64,000 nucleotides of DNA from NCBI RefSeq assembly GCF_000003195.3, contig NC_012871.2:42574434-42638433 (forward strand). Direction: 5' to 3'. Both the position numbers and the translations under genes were made by a program. Each line of letters opens with the position of its first letter. The first letter of the stretch is position 1. Shown here piece by piece: positions 24,146 to 37,619 of the stretch. This DNA comes from Sorghum bicolor (taxonomy: Eukaryota; Streptophyta; Magnoliopsida; Poales; Poaceae). The notes under the pieces are model-generated. The model made no database searches and was not told the origin of the DNA. It worked only from the letters and a program-made list of their open reading frames with translations.

Positions 24146-26264
24146 AAGATTAAGTATAATACTATCAGGTACACTATTTTAAAAACAAAGTTTTGGTATT
24201 CAAAATCCTATTTTGACTAAAACTTTAGCTACAGGCAAAACTTGTCAAAACTAATTTACAAAAACTATGCTAGTGACAACCTCCAATTATACCCAATTAA
24301 GGACTACTAGGTGGCTTTATGTAAACTGATACTAACTATGGGGGGTTTACTTTATTGCAACTTTTACTTTCGTCGTCCATACGGCGTGCAATAGTATGGA
24401 TGCCACTTACTTAAGTGGTAATGAATGGATCATATACCTCTACACCACGGTAAGCAATATTTTCCTTTCGTCATCCATACGGCGTGAAATTGTATGGATG
24501 CCACTTGCTTGAGTGGTAGTGCATGGATCTACATGCCTCTACGCTATGGTAAGTGTGAGTTGTGAGAGCATGACCGTCCAACCGTCGGTCTAGGGGAGAG
24601 TTAGATGTGGTTACTGAAATATTTACATGTTACACACATGTCTATATGAAGGTACTTAATTGTGGGTTAGTTGGTATGACCGTGTATACATGTCTCTGTG
24701 TATACATGGGCGTGCTTCACTTGGGTAGTATGCTGCAATATATATTTTGGAATATATATTGGAGTATTTAGCTTTCAACCTAGAGACCAAGCTTTCATTT
24801 CTGTACTTTTATTATTGTTGGGTTGGGCTGAAATGAAATTCTTCTGCAGGTACACTAACCACGAATGCATAGATAGAACGTAGTTGACGACTAGCTATAT
24901 GTCGAGAGAGTACGTGTTATGCCACCGACATAGAACGTGATTGCCACCATAGGCTGGCAATTTTGTGAGGACGAATAAGACGAAGCATGCATCCTTATGA
25001 TTGTTGCATTATGTTTGACAATGCTTCTCCTACCTTGTTCCAATAGTTTGTAACTTGTGAGTGATGTGGTGCTACTCTTTTCGTTGTGTGAAGCTATACA
25101 AAAGTTGCCATATTCCATGCTACTTAAATAGTTTTGCTTGGAAGTAGTGTGTGATGTGTCTAGCCTTGAAATGTTTGCTTCTATAAGAACCTACAATCCT
25201 TTGAAAGCTAAAACTTGTCGGTGAACATGCATGTGAATGTTTTCTGAAGAATCCTCTAATGTTAATTAACTAAGTAAAATATGGCCTACCTATAATAGAA
25301 ATAGTTAAGGCTATATGCTTGAACTTGTAGGTGTCCGCTTGTTTAGCCAAGTGGTGAATACGATGCTCATGCAAGCGTTTGCAAATGCTTTAACCTCACT
25401 TAAACAATTGTGATTCTTCTGTTAATCCCTCATTGTCACCAAACTACATTATTGTTTTTCTAGATAATAATATTTGTAGCTACTGGAGTTATACATGTGT
25501 GTGCTCTCTTATTAATAGAACAAGGGAAAACATTGCTTGATATTTGTATTGAAATTTGGCTGCTAGAGCAGTTTGTATTCTAGTGGTGTTTTCATGGCAA
25601 TAATGGTGTTTTATGTAATTTTAGTAAATGCCAAAGTTGTAGCCAACCTCTATATCTAGTTTATCCTAAAATTTCATGACCGTAGGCCTGTTGGTTTAGG
25701 AGTTATGAACTTTTGAAGTTTGTTGACAGATCCTGATCGTGTTCTGAACAGATCTGACTGTTTAGTTTGTTTGACTAGGGTGCATATACAATCATGTCTT
25801 AGAGTTAATAGAAGACGTGTAGTACATTTGTTAAGGTTTCCAAAATGTCTTAGGTCACTACTTTTGGTGGTCTTAAACTTCTGTTATGAGCTTGTGAAAT
25901 AGAATGACAGAATCTGTTAAAAATCTGAATAGATATGCCTTCTTTGTATTGTTTATGCTTGTTAGCTATAGAAGCACCTTAAGATGATAATAAGAAAATT
26001 ATAGATAACTTGATAAGTTTTCCATAAGATTAAAGGTCGTGTTTGTTCGATCAATGGAACATTAGTTACCATTTTCTAAAATTCATGTCAAGTTCTCTAT
26101 CCAAGTTTAAGCAGAGCTGACTGATATTCTTTTCAACCTTGTTAAGTTTTGAATTAGCTCTATAGGGTTGATAACCTTTGTCCGCTGAGTTTTCCTAAAT
26201 GCTAAATTGTTTCTTGTGGTATGTCTATTTGCATGACAGTGCAGCCATGCCAAAAATCTTTTTG
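24146..26264 (+). other. Non-coding internal region of the giant-LTR element, left half
   Basis: No gag or pol remnant is recognisable. It contains an imperfect direct duplication of about 100 bp at 24368-24560, each copy starting with TTTCGTC(G/A)TCCATACGGCGT. The region ends at the Athila-like insertion. Confidence 0.5.
24368..24560 (+). repeat. Imperfect tandem duplication, two copies of about 100 bp
   Basis: Both copies share the 'ccatacggcgtg', 'gtatggatgccactt' and 'cctctac' blocks in the same order, with point differences and a short spacer. Confidence 0.7.
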
Positions 26265-26269
26265 GAGCC

Positions 26270-27917
26270 TGTTGACGGTCCTTAAGTATCAAATTTAATT
26301 ATCAAATAAACAAAGAAAAGGATCCAAATGAAATCAACATCTAGACTTAGGGTTTTATCTGACAGAATTCAACGAGTTTTGGTGTTTGTCTATTTCTGCA
26401 GGGGGTTATCAGGAAATACGGAAGAAAGGCCCACACGTCGGGATTACATAGAGATATTAACGTGCCGCGCAATTATCTTACATCTAGAAGACTCCAGAAG
26501 CCACGGAAAGGAAGCGGAGGCCGAACGGGGCCAGACACTGGGCGCCCACCCAGTTGACCTGGGCGCCCGCCCCCTGTTGGAGTCCAATCAGGACTCTCTT
26601 TCGGGAAAGATCTCCACCGACCTAAAGGATCAAGGATAACCGTTCAATCAATGTCGGTTTGATCCAACGGCCCATATTCACTTGAAGGGACTATAAAACC
26701 AGACCCCTGGCCCCTAGAGGAGAGAGCCTCTCAACCCTAATTCATTATTCCTCAAGGGAGAAGAAGCCTCTGATCAAGATTAGAGCCACCACATCAATTA
26801 GATATCTAGATTAGCATAGCTACATAGGATTAGAACTAGAAGGAGTCAATCTTCGATTGGTTTCCGGATCTGTCAAGAGGATTCTTGGTAATTCTCTAAT
26901 TGTTCTTCTAATCATCTTTGTTCTTCAATATTATGAATATGACTTTGTTCTACTTCAATATATTGCTTATGACTTTGCTCTACTTGTTTATATTCAAGAT
27001 TATATTGTTCTTAGTTTATCATAGTTATGTACTTGGCTTAGATTGGATCTATATACATGTTTAGGATCGTATAGCGTTTATCCATCGGATCCATGGGTAA
27101 ATGATAGATATTGTGTAGGCGTGGTGCTTATACCGTATTTATCTGCGATTGTACCCAATATGCCAGATCGTGGGGTAGTTCGTGATAGTGACAGCTTCAT
27201 TGATTCTTATATAGTCCCCCTCTCGTGTATTGGGCTGCCAGAGCAATATTATTACAGGGGAGTGATTGCTATATTTCTCATTTACCTTGCTAATATCACT
27301 ATGCATGGGCGTAGTCTTGTCTCGCAATGATTGCTAAGTATGCTTGCACAAACTATGATAATGCTAGACTATATAGTTGAGAATAACCTAGGAAATATTC
27401 TTGTAGTTCGTTCTAATTCCATGCTAATGACTTTCTAGAGTATCTAATTGAGGTGCTTATCATATTTATATATGGCTAAGTTATGCTGATCAGATTAATT
27501 ATCTTTGTCACTATTCATTACTTTATATATCCTTTATGTGAAACTTACCCCTGTATGAAAAGAGTTAGATAAATGTTCTCAATTATACATGCAATGATAG
27601 ATACTCAATCTCATATTCTATTCTGTAATCAATATTGATGATTGCTAATCCCTTCCCAGTGGTAAAAATATAAATAACGATACCTGGAATACTTCCCGGT
27701 TAAAATGCTACATCGGTATTAATCTGTGCGCTTGCAGATCCCATTCATTATTTATTTAGAAGAGCAATTGCGTATTTCAATACCGCGTCTCTCATGTCAT
27801 GCTGGGGATGACAACTTGGCTTAAGTGGTATGAGGGATAGGTTTGGCATTTTTGGCACCCTTATCAGAATTAGAAAACTAAGTCTACTTTTGGTAATGAT
27901 GTTAATAATACCCAACA
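26270..27917 (+). repeat. 5' LTR of the Athila-like element
   Basis: Begins TGTTGACGGTCC and ends CCCAACA. TATAAAA lies at 26692-26698. Two GGGCGCCC palindromes (26540, 26561) lie about 150 bp upstream of it. Confidence 0.85.
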
Positions 27918-27925
27918 AGCATTTT

Positions 27926-27943
27926 TGGCGCCATTGCCGGGGA
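27926..27943 (+). other. Primer-binding site of the Athila-like element
   Basis: TGGCGCCATTGCCGGGGA, eight bases after the LTR. It is the primer site typical of Athila/Tat elements. Confidence 0.75.
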
Positions 27944-28075
27944 AGGTTGATTACTAATCAGGAATAGATATAGATTTTGAGTTATCATTCGCATCACTAA
28001 TATGATTGAGCTTATCTATTCTCTCATACAGTTTTAGCCCGATATTTTTCTATTTTATCTTATGCAGGGGAATGT

Positions 28076-29974
28076 ATGAATAAAAGACATCTTCCAGGAA
28101 ATTTTGTTGACAATCCCGAAGCCTTATTCAGAAAAACTAGAGCCAAGCTCAAGAGGAGATCATCAACACTACAGCAAGAAGCTTCATCCAATCAAGAAGA
28201 TCACCGAAACTTGTCTTCAGAGTTCGAAGCCATGGCGAACAAATCGATCCGCGAGTTCTCAACTCCCACTACGAACAACATCCGCACTGGACCTGCTGCA
28301 GAGATCGATGGCAACTTTGAGCTCAAGCCTAGGCTTATCAACATGGTGCAATCCAACCAGTTCTATGGGAAGGCACACGAAGATGCTAGTGCTCATCTCC
28401 AACACTTCTTGGAGATTTGCAACACATTCACTATATCAGGAGTCCCCAGAGATGCTATACTACTTCGCCTCTTTCCATTCTCACTGTTAGGAAGAGCAAA
28501 GCAGTGGTTCTACGCTACAAAGGAGAAGAATACTACGTGGGCACTCTGCTCCACGAACTTTCTGGCTAAGTTCTTTCCCATGGGCAAGACCAATGCTCTT
28601 CGTTGGAAAATTACAAGTTTTCAGCAACAACATGATGAATCTGTTCCAGAAGCATGGGAGCGCTTCCAAGACTACATCCTAGAATGTCCCCATCATGGAA
28701 TGGAGAGTTGGCTATTGATGCAGACATTTTATCATGGGCTCGGCAATAGTGCCCGAGAGACCATGGATGCTGCAGCCGGAGGAGCATTCTTATCACTTAC
28801 TATATCACAAGCCACAGCTCTTGTGGAGAAGATGGTGTCCAACCAAAGCTAGAATGAAGAAAGGACCCAGACACGCAAGAGATGTGGAGGTATGCATCAG
28901 CTCAAGGAGGTAGACATGCTGTCTGCAAAGCTAGACCTGCTCATGAAGAAGCTCGACGATAGAGCTAGAGATAAGAAAGAAGTTATGCACATCTACGACT
29001 CTCACATGACTTGTGAGGAGTGTGGAGATACTGGACACTCAGGCAATCACTGCCCTGAGATGCTTGAGGATGTGAACTACATCAACAACAATAACAACAA
29101 CTACTACAACCGTCCTCAACAAAATCAAGGTTGGAATCAATAGAGGCCTAACTACTCAGGTAATTATCAAGGTAACAATTCTTACAACAATAATAATAAT
29201 TTTCCACCTTTGAGAGAGTTAGTGTCTAATCAAGGAAAGCTAATGGATAACCTATCTAAGAAATTGGCATCTAATGATAAAATGCTAGAAAATATAAATA
29301 ATAGAATGGATAATTTCTCTACTGCCATCAAGAATCAAATTAGCTTTAATAAAATAATTGAATCTCAGTTAAATCAAATAGCTGCTGTTGTTCCTGCTAC
29401 TAACCCCGGTATACCATCACAATCGGAAGGATTAGAATCTGCAAATCTTGTAGACATGTTTGATGCAGGTAACTGGAGTAACCCCGTCACTGAATTCACT
29501 ACTGACCTTCTACCGATCAAGAGAGGCGATCTAGGACGCCCCGTCATCCCGATCTCCATCGGCATGGTGGACGTCCCAGAAGCACTCTGTGACTTTGGCT
29601 CCAGCGTCAACATTATACCCAGGGTACTCTATGAAAAAATCTTTACATATCCTTTATTAGAAACAACCATGTGTTTGCAGTTTGCAGATCAGACGATAAG
29701 TTTTCCAAAAGGAATATTGAAGAACCTTTGTGTCCGAGTTGGTACCTTATATGCCTTAGCAGACTTTGTGGTGATAGAGACCGGTAATGATGAGAGGGCA
29801 CCCATCATCCTAGGGAGGCCATTCTTAAACACCTCGGGAGCTGTCATCTACGCCAGTGCTGCCAAGATCAGTTTCTACATCAAAGGGAGAAAGGAGACAT
29901 TTTCCTGCAAGAACAAGACTACACAAATTCCAGATCAATCCAGACGTGAATCAAGGAAGAGGACCAACAGGTGA
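28076..29974 (+). pseudogene. Athila-like gag, zinc knuckle and first retropepsin, one frame with in-frame stops
   Basis: A single reading frame from the ATG at 28076. The retrotransposon gag core (RAKQWFYATKE, then ECPHHGMESWLLMQTFYHGL) spans roughly residues 85-250. A TAG at 28850-28852 ends the first open part. The same frame continues through a coiled coil, the knuckle CEECGDTGHSGNHC, a second TAG at 29141-29143 and an Asn-rich stretch. It then enters a retropepsin with LCDFGSSVNIIP and IILGRPFLNT, and stops with TGA at 29972-29974. Each stop is one transition from a sense codon (TGG, CAG and CGA respectively), as expected from methylated-cytosine decay. The usual active-site triad is D-(L/T)-G; here it is D-F-G. 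Confidence 0.75.
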
Positions 29975-30647
29975 AACAGGAACAAGCAAGTGTGGACCGA
30001 GTCAGCTAAGATGGTCACTGCAGTTCATGGAGGCCAAGATCAACAACTTAAGTCACCATTTTTGACCAAGAAGGACGACCCAGGAATGCCAAGCATCTAT
30101 TGCTCCATAAATGGATACAACTTCTATAAGACGACTTGCGACACCGGATCGGGCGTCAACATAATGGCCACAGTCACCTATCGGCTCTTGTTCGGAACCA
30201 TGCCCCTAAAAACCAACATACATTCAGCTCCAGATGGCAGATCAGACATTTCGAGAGGTTAAAGGAACAGTAACTGATGTCCCAGTCAAAATAGACGTTC
30301 ATTTTGTTTACACAGACTTTCAGGTTATTGACATGGGAGAAGACGAGTACGATCCACCCATCATCCTTGGAAGACCGTTCCTCAACACTGTTAAAGCAAT
30401 TATCTACATTGGAACCAGAGAAGTCCATATGCACTTCCCCTCAGAAAAGGTACGCCGTTATTTTACTGACCCTAACTACATCTTTGAAGAATCTAAGCAG
30501 GTCAGGAAACGACACAACCGCAACCAAAGGAGGCAAATCATCAAGGACGGATGGGCAGACTATGAAGGAGAAGTGGTAAAAATAGAATTATCCAGAGGAG
30601 ACCGTAGCACCGACTCAGGTGTGGAAAGAGAAGATAACCATACATGA
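29975..30647 (+). pseudogene. Second retropepsin-like domain of the Athila-like element, frameshifted
   Basis: Directly after the TGA at 29972 the same frame continues into another aspartic protease domain with TCDTGSGVNIMA (active-site D-T-G). At a run of five A (30208-30212) the frame shifts. The downstream half then reads QMADQTFREV and IILGRPFLNTVKAI, ending in a basic tail at 30647. Both halves align with the first protease of this element but differ clearly from it. So this is an old duplication or a second type of protease, not a recent copy. What cleaves what is unknown. No polymerase follows. Confidence 0.65.
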
Positions 30648-32876
30648 AGAGGAGGCGCTGCCGGAAGTACCGACTCCGCCACCCAACGAATCCCAGGACG
30701 AATGAGAAAACAGAGAGTCCCGTTCGGAGGACTTAAAAACACCAAACGCCTTGCCAAGAGGTAAACTTGGTAGTTATCCTTTCCCTTTTAATTATTTAAA
30801 AAAGTTTATTTAGTTAATTATGTTCATACTATCCTAAAAAGAAAATAAAAATGTTAAAAATAGTAAGCCCCATGTGAGTATACGAGTGGCATGAAACCCA
30901 TAAGTATATTCACTGTGGTGGCATAAAAATAAAATAAATATTTCTTTTATGCTCTATAAAATAAAAAAAATATATATAAAAAACAGGGAGTAATATTTAT
31001 TGAGGAGGCTCAACATGATAAAGGCTAGATATTTAGGCTAACACTTAATCAGTTCCACAAAGCTTTGTTGTCTATTTGAGCTCCACAGAATTTAAGAATC
31101 AAGAAGACTAGCAAACGGAGGACATTCTAATCGCTGTCAAGATACTGCCGACTTTCAAATACACCTCTACCACCTGCTAGCTACATCAAGAGAAATTACG
31201 TCAAAATTCAGCTTGGGGGAGAGCACCCCCATTTATTCCGCTAAGTATTTCTATCTATCTTTATACTTATACTATTAAAATATAAATATACATAACTATG
31301 GAAAACCAAATAAAGATTTTGTGCTTATATATATATATCTTTTGCTTAGTGTGTTTAATAAATAAATAAAGTGGCTATGCTAATCTGAATCTTAATGATA
31401 AAACTCTAGCATGGATATGATGAATAGTTGCTCTGCCTAATTTTCAAATTTGAAGTTCTCTCTCAAGTTTAGACATAACTGTTATAATTTAAAGCTTGCT
31501 CTAAACCTAAACTTGTGGGAACAAAACTTGATCTGAAGTCTAAGTCGTTAACGGATATGATATGGGAAGGTTGAGCTGCTGTTTATCTGTTCCTAGAAAT
31601 GCTAGAATTCTAGAGAATTTTATCTTTTAAAAATCTTTAAAATATTACATGATGAGTTCCTGTATGATGAGAGTTTAAATTCCTACCACAGCCATATATA
31701 CATGCTTGCTAGACTTTGAGCCACACATTTACTATTTACTGCTTATGAGCATTGAGTGTGGTCAAGCTGTGTAGACCCTTAGGAGCTTATCATGTGGTTA
31801 AATCAAGATTTCACTTGCATGTTCACTCATATATGCTACTTCTACTCCGAAAGTACCATCCACATATATCCACCCATTTCTATCTCCAGAACCACCCAAA
31901 AATATTCTACTCCTAATCTGGGAGAGAATATCCAAAAATATTTCTGTTTTTCCCTTGTGAAATAAATGCTCAAGTTATCTTATTACTACCACTTGCTATA
32001 TTATCTCAAGAGATGAGTGCTCTGAAAAAAAAAAGAGATACGAGGAAATAAAAAGGGGCAAGTGCCCGAAACCTCGAAAGAAAAGAAAAAGTGAGACGAG
32101 AGGTAAAAATGGACAAGTGTCCGACAGTAGAATTAGGAGTACAAGATACCCACCTGAGAGGAAAGAAGAAAAATATAGAGCATCTCATTCTCCTCACAAA
32201 AGTTTCAAAAAGCAAGGAAGGTATGTATCCCCTCAAAAGAGCAAAAGTAGAATTAGACTTTCACCATTGTTATCACCATTATCACCATTCATTCGCCACA
32301 CATGCACATCTTGATTTGATTTATTGGCTTGTTTCTTTGGATCCATGGTTTGACTATACAATAAATGTCTTGTAAGTATGTATATTTATCTCCCACATAT
32401 GAGCTCTAGATATTAAAGCCTTATTAGAATAGGGTGAGAGAGAAGGCAATGTCACTAAGCCTTATACCACAAATACTACATATCTTGAGAGAAGGCATAT
32501 ACCATCACTCCCTTGGTAAGGATCCAGAAATACCACAAAAGAGAGATTTAAGAGAGTCATACAAGGAATCTCTAAGTTTTATTTGAAAATCTGCAAAAAC
32601 TCCAGAGCTATAGCTGATCAAGAATAAGAGACATGGCACTTGACTAGACCGTTCTATCTTTTAACTACTCAAGACAGAAGAGACAGTTACAAGTCTCATG
32701 GTGAAAGGTAAAGTAAGTAAGTTTTAATTCTTGACAGTTTACTATAACTCAGAGATGAGATCTTATTTAAAAAAACATGTGTACCGTCAATTTTTAAAGA
32801 TATTGCAACAACTTCTAAATCCATCACTGAGATTATGCTTGCTCAGGGACGAGCAAGTGGTAAGCTTGGGAGAGTT
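30648..32876 (+). other. Non-coding 3' internal region of the Athila-like element
   Basis: No supported gene. A purine tract GCTTGGGGGAGAGC occurs near 31213, and TAAGCTTGGGAGAG directly before the 3' LTR is the likely polypurine primer. The rest is AT-rich. Confidence 0.55.
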
Positions 32877-34532
32877 TGTTGACGGTCCTTAAGTATCAAA
32901 TTTAATTATCAAATAAACAAAGAAAAGGAACCAAATGAAATCAACATCTAGACTTAGGGTTTTATCTGACAGAATTCCACGAGTTTTGGTGTTTGTCTAT
33001 TTCTTCAGGGGGTTATCAGGAAATACGGAAGAAAGGCCCACACGTCGGGATTACATAGAGATATTAACGTGCCGCGCAATTATCTTACATCTAGAAGACT
33101 CCAAAAGCCACGGGATGGAAGCGGAGGCCGAACGGGGCCAGACACTGGGCGCCCGCACAGTTGACCTGGGCGCCCGCCCCCTGTTGGAGTCCAATCAGGA
33201 CTCTCTTTCGAGAAAGATCTCCACCGACCTAAAGGATCAAGGATAAGCGTTCAATCAATGTTGGTTTGATCCAACGGCCCATATTCACTTGAAGGGACTA
33301 TAAAACCAGACTCCCTGGCCCCTGGAGGAGAGAGCCTCTCAACCCTAATTCATTATTCCTCAAGAGAGAAGAAGCCTCTGATCAAGATTAGATCCACCAC
33401 ATCAATTAGATATCTAGATTAGCATAGCTACATAGGATTAGAACTAGAAGGAGTCAATCTTCGATTGGTTTCCGGATCTGTCAAGAGGATTCTTGGTAAT
33501 TCTCTAATTGTTCTTCTAATTGTTCTTCTAATCATCTTTGTTCTTCAATATTATGAATATGACTTTGTTCTACTTCAATATATTGCTTATGACTTTGCTC
33601 TACTTGTTTATATTCAAGATTATATTGTTCTTAGTTTATCATAGTTATGTACGTGGCTTAGTTAGATTGGATCTATATACATGTTTAGGATCGTATAGCG
33701 TTTATCCATCGGATCCATGGGTAAATGATAGATATTGTGTAGGCGTGGTGCTTATACCGTATTTATCTGTGATTGTACCCAATATGCCAGATCGTGGGGT
33801 AGTTCGTGATAGTGACAGCTTCATTGATTCTTATATAGTCCCCCTCTCGTGTATTGGGCTACCAGAGCAATATTATTACAGGGGAGTGATTGCTATGTTT
33901 CTCATTTACCTTGCTAATATCACTATGCATGGACGTAGTCTTGTCTCGCAATGATTGCTAAGTATGTTTGCACTAACTATGATAATGCTAGACTATATAG
34001 TTGAGAATAAATATTCTTATAGTTCATTCTAATTCCATGCTAATGACTTTCTAGAGTATCTAATTGAGATGCTTATCATATTTATATGTGGCTAAGTTAT
34101 GCTGATCAGATTAATTATCTTTGTCACTATTCATTACTTTATATATCCTTTATGTGACACTTACCCCTATATGAAAGAGTTAGATAAATGTTCTCAATTA
34201 TACATGCAATGATAGATACTCAATCTCATATTCTATTCTGTAATCAATATTGATGATTGCTAATCCCTTCCCAGTGGTAAAAATATAAATAACGATACCT
34301 GGAATACTTCCCGGTTAAAATGCTACATCGGTATTAATCTGTGCGCTTGCAGATCCCATTCATTATTTATTTAGAAGAGCAATTGCATATTTCAATACCA
34401 CGTCTCTCATGTCATGCTGGGGATGACAACTTGGCTTAAGTGGCATGAGGGATAGGTTTGGCATTTTTGGCACCGTTATCAGAATTAGAAAACTAAGTCT
34501 ACTTTTGGTAATGATGTTAAGAATACCCAACC
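32877..34532 (+). repeat. 3' LTR of the Athila-like element
   Basis: Starts TGTTGACGGTCC and ends CCCAACC (last base changed from A). It matches 26270-27917 with scattered differences and one 12-13 base duplication of TTGTTCTTCTAA near 33515. TATAAAA is at 33299-33305. Confidence 0.85.
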
Positions 34533-34537
34533 GAGCC

Positions 34538-37500
34538 CTTTCACTATCTATCTCAAAATCATCTTCTCCCTAAATTACTAAGCCATGTCCACTAGCTTTG
34601 TAGCACATCTTGTAAAATAATCTTTGTATGTGGGACAAAGGTGTGTATTGTTGTAGATAAAGGCTTGTTAAATGTAAGTTGTGTGCTTAGTAATGGTTGT
34701 TTAAGCGTGATTGTTTGAGTTTTCTCAAGTACTTGCTTAAAACTGTTATGTTGTGTGGATGTTGGTTATCTAGATCATGCCTTGGTTGTTCGTGTTTTGT
34801 CCTTGACGAGCACGAGTGTTAAATAGCTTTATCTTAGAATGGCACTCAAGTTATGTTAATTGTGTGTTGGTCGAATCAAATTAGGTTCCATCTCTTAGGA
34901 GCCGAGCTTATAGAATTGACTGTTAATTTTTGAATGTTAGAGCATCCATGCCTACGCTTGATACTAAACCCATGTCCAGACCCTCAAATGCTTGCATACC
35001 ATGGTTGTCCTACATCCGGATGCAAATATCCTTGTCTAGCCAACTAGCTAGGATAAGTTCTCACTACAGAAAGCTTTTGACTATAGTTGTTCCTTGCTAG
35101 TTACGGAGACCATACCAAATCCATGTTGGACCTCCCAGTTGCCTCTCCCAAAGCTTAGCTTGTGTAAGGCAATCTTTTGCTGCCTAATCTTGGAATCTTT
35201 TGCTTTGCAAATCATGTAACTCCCTATCACCTAAATCTCTGATTGGTGTAGTGGTTTTACCTTTGGAGTTTGCTTTAGTCATCTCCAGCCTCCCCAGGTC
35301 TTGGGATGCTTATCAACTTTGATCTCATGTTCCTACCCAACATGACCGCATCTCATGAATTAATTGTTAGGTAATGACCTTGATGGGCATAGGGCGTATC
35401 CATTTATGTCTTGTGCCGTGTTCTCATCCTTTGACCTACTACTTGTTATGTCCAAATCTTGCTGTCATCTTTGCTTACATTAATTTTCTCTTGCACATGA
35501 TTCTTGTCCATGCAAGACCTACCTATGTCATGTGAGATTTCACGTTGGTTGTAAGATCGGTAATAGCGTCGTGATTAATGACTAACGGTGCCGTGACAAA
35601 ACTGAGAGCATCCTGTGGCTGCAGACACAAGGTCATGCTGCTCGGCACGCGCTGGTATCGTGGTTGCTAGCCATGATCTATTATGAAACTACACTGATGT
35701 GTCATCTCATTGTGAGTTTTTCCTAGGTTATCATTCCTTATGTCCAATCAGAAGGTCTATATCATATTTATGTAGTAGGACTTCCTTCTGAAGTTGCTAA
35801 GAAGATAACCTTTGAAGAATAGGTTACCGACATAATCTTAGCAGACTGCAAGGGGTGGTAGACAAGAGACTATATTTGTTACCCATGTAACAATATCAGT
35901 TGTTTAGTGAGTAACTTGTGTCATCCACTGTTGAATCCAAAGGGCACACTACACTTAAAGTTGGATAAGTTATCAATCAGACAAGAATTGATCCAAATCT
36001 TGATCATGGTGATCACATAGTCATAATCAACCATCTCTATTGTGATCTCCTTTTTGGCTAACTTTGATCTTGACTGCCTATATACGCATCAACTACAATT
36101 GTTACCGCCAGGAAGAAAGCTTTAGAACTTTTTAGTGTTAAGAGACAACTGATTAGTTTTCAGTTGGAAGGTTAATCACTACCTAGGCAACCACTCCATG
36201 ACATCCCTGAAAGCTATGTCTCATAACACAATGTCATGCGAAGAAAACAATAAGTTGATCAACGATGCAAATACTATTTCTTCCTCTAGGCCCTATGTTG
36301 TCAGGTCAATTCAATCTTGGACAATCACATAGATAGTACCAAATGCTACATCTGAGTCACAAGCTAGAGAAAAGCACGTCCCTACTCTCGGTTAGCGTCA
36401 TTATGTGTGTGGTGCTATCAAAGGTTTTGTTCTGTTCGGTTAGCCATATGGTGTTTGTTTGTGCTGAATTTTGGTTAATCATCAAAAGACTCTTGAATCT
36501 ATATACACACTAACAATTCATGCATAATGAAGCTAGTTGTGTGGTATGAACTGAACCAAGATGAACCATAGGATGACCTAGAAAATACTCCTTGCACCCT
36601 TGGACACCTAGCTGTTACCCTATCAAATCAATCAATAGTTGAGCAATCTAGGCGTTCTACAAGTCAAAAATAAATGGAAAGGTGTTAAACAACAAATCTT
36701 AGATTTATAATCTTAGAGCTGTTGTTTGATCCTAAAAAGGAATCCTTAATGTCAAAAGTAGTTTCACCAAGCTATTTTCCTACTGTACAAACCGACCCAA
36801 CTTACTAAGCAACTACTTAGTGATGGAAATTTCATAGTTGACTTGCTTGGTAGTAGCTTGTTTCCCTAGTTCGGTGAATACTTGCAACTTTTGTTGTCCT
36901 CTAGACCTCGCTATCATCCATCTTTACAATGCTTATCCAATGCTAACATGCCATGGGTATCTTCTATGTTCATTTTACCCAAGAGGTTGTATCTGTTACG
37001 ACCTAGGTAATTGTTAACACTTGGAGCCATGAAATTCCTTGAACGGTCAGCATTAACTTGATAGACTCAGATAATATAGTGTTGTTATCAGAGAAAGAGA
37101 ACTGCACACAAGGAACCTTATGTAGCTATCCATCGATTGGCATGTGAGTGATTAGACCTTATGACTAGAATAGACGTTGTTTGTTGGTTAGTTGGGTTCT
37201 CATAACCTCAAAGGATGTTTTATCTAGTTCATGATCTCATCCCCTACGAAAGGTTGTACTCAAGCCATTTTGGTAGAGCACTACTTTTCGAACTTTGTGA
37301 ACATAGATGGAAACATTGTAATGAGTAGTTTATTATGCTCTGAGTTATCCATCATACTTTGGGAATGAAGAACTATGTTGTCTTGAATTCCTCCCAAAGT
37401 AACAATACATCGTGGAAGTCAATGAAGAAAAATCCTTAGACAAAAATTCACTACGAAGAACAAGTATCAGAAAGTGCCTTGACCAAATCAGCCTCTTTGA

Positions 37501-37604
37501 TGCTCGGAGATAAGTAGTTGACTGCTATCGCCAATGTTAGAAGTGAATAACATGCTTCTCTACCCTTGGAAGTCTTTTGTCCTGAATCTCGGGACGAGAT
37601 TCTT
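34538..37604 (+). other. Non-coding internal region of the giant-LTR element, right half
   Basis: About 3 kb with no open frame longer than 60 codons on either strand and no recognisable pol motif. It ends in the polypurine tract. Confidence 0.55.
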
Positions 37605-37619
37605 TTAAGGGGGGAGGGT
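37605..37619 (+). other. Polypurine tract of the giant-LTR element
   Basis: TTAAGGGGGGAGGGT immediately before the LTR start TGTAACACCCC. This position marks the second LTR as the 3' one. Confidence 0.75.

Larger units (their letters stand above)
26270..34532 (+). mobile_element. Athila-like gypsy element encoding gag and protease only
   Basis: An 8263 bp element flanked by GAGCC (26265-26269, 34533-34537). LTRs lie at 26270-27917 and 32877-34532. The primer site TGGCGCCATTGCCGGGGA starts at 27926. Gag and two protease domains occupy 28076-30647. From 30650 to 32876 there is no reverse transcriptase, RNase H, integrase or envelope-like gene, so it would need a helper. By eye the LTRs differ at roughly two percent. 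Confidence 0.85.

Noticed and set aside
32006..32375. Open frames in the 3' region of the Athila-like element
   Set aside because: Short, low complexity, different on each strand and without any motif. Treated as non-coding.
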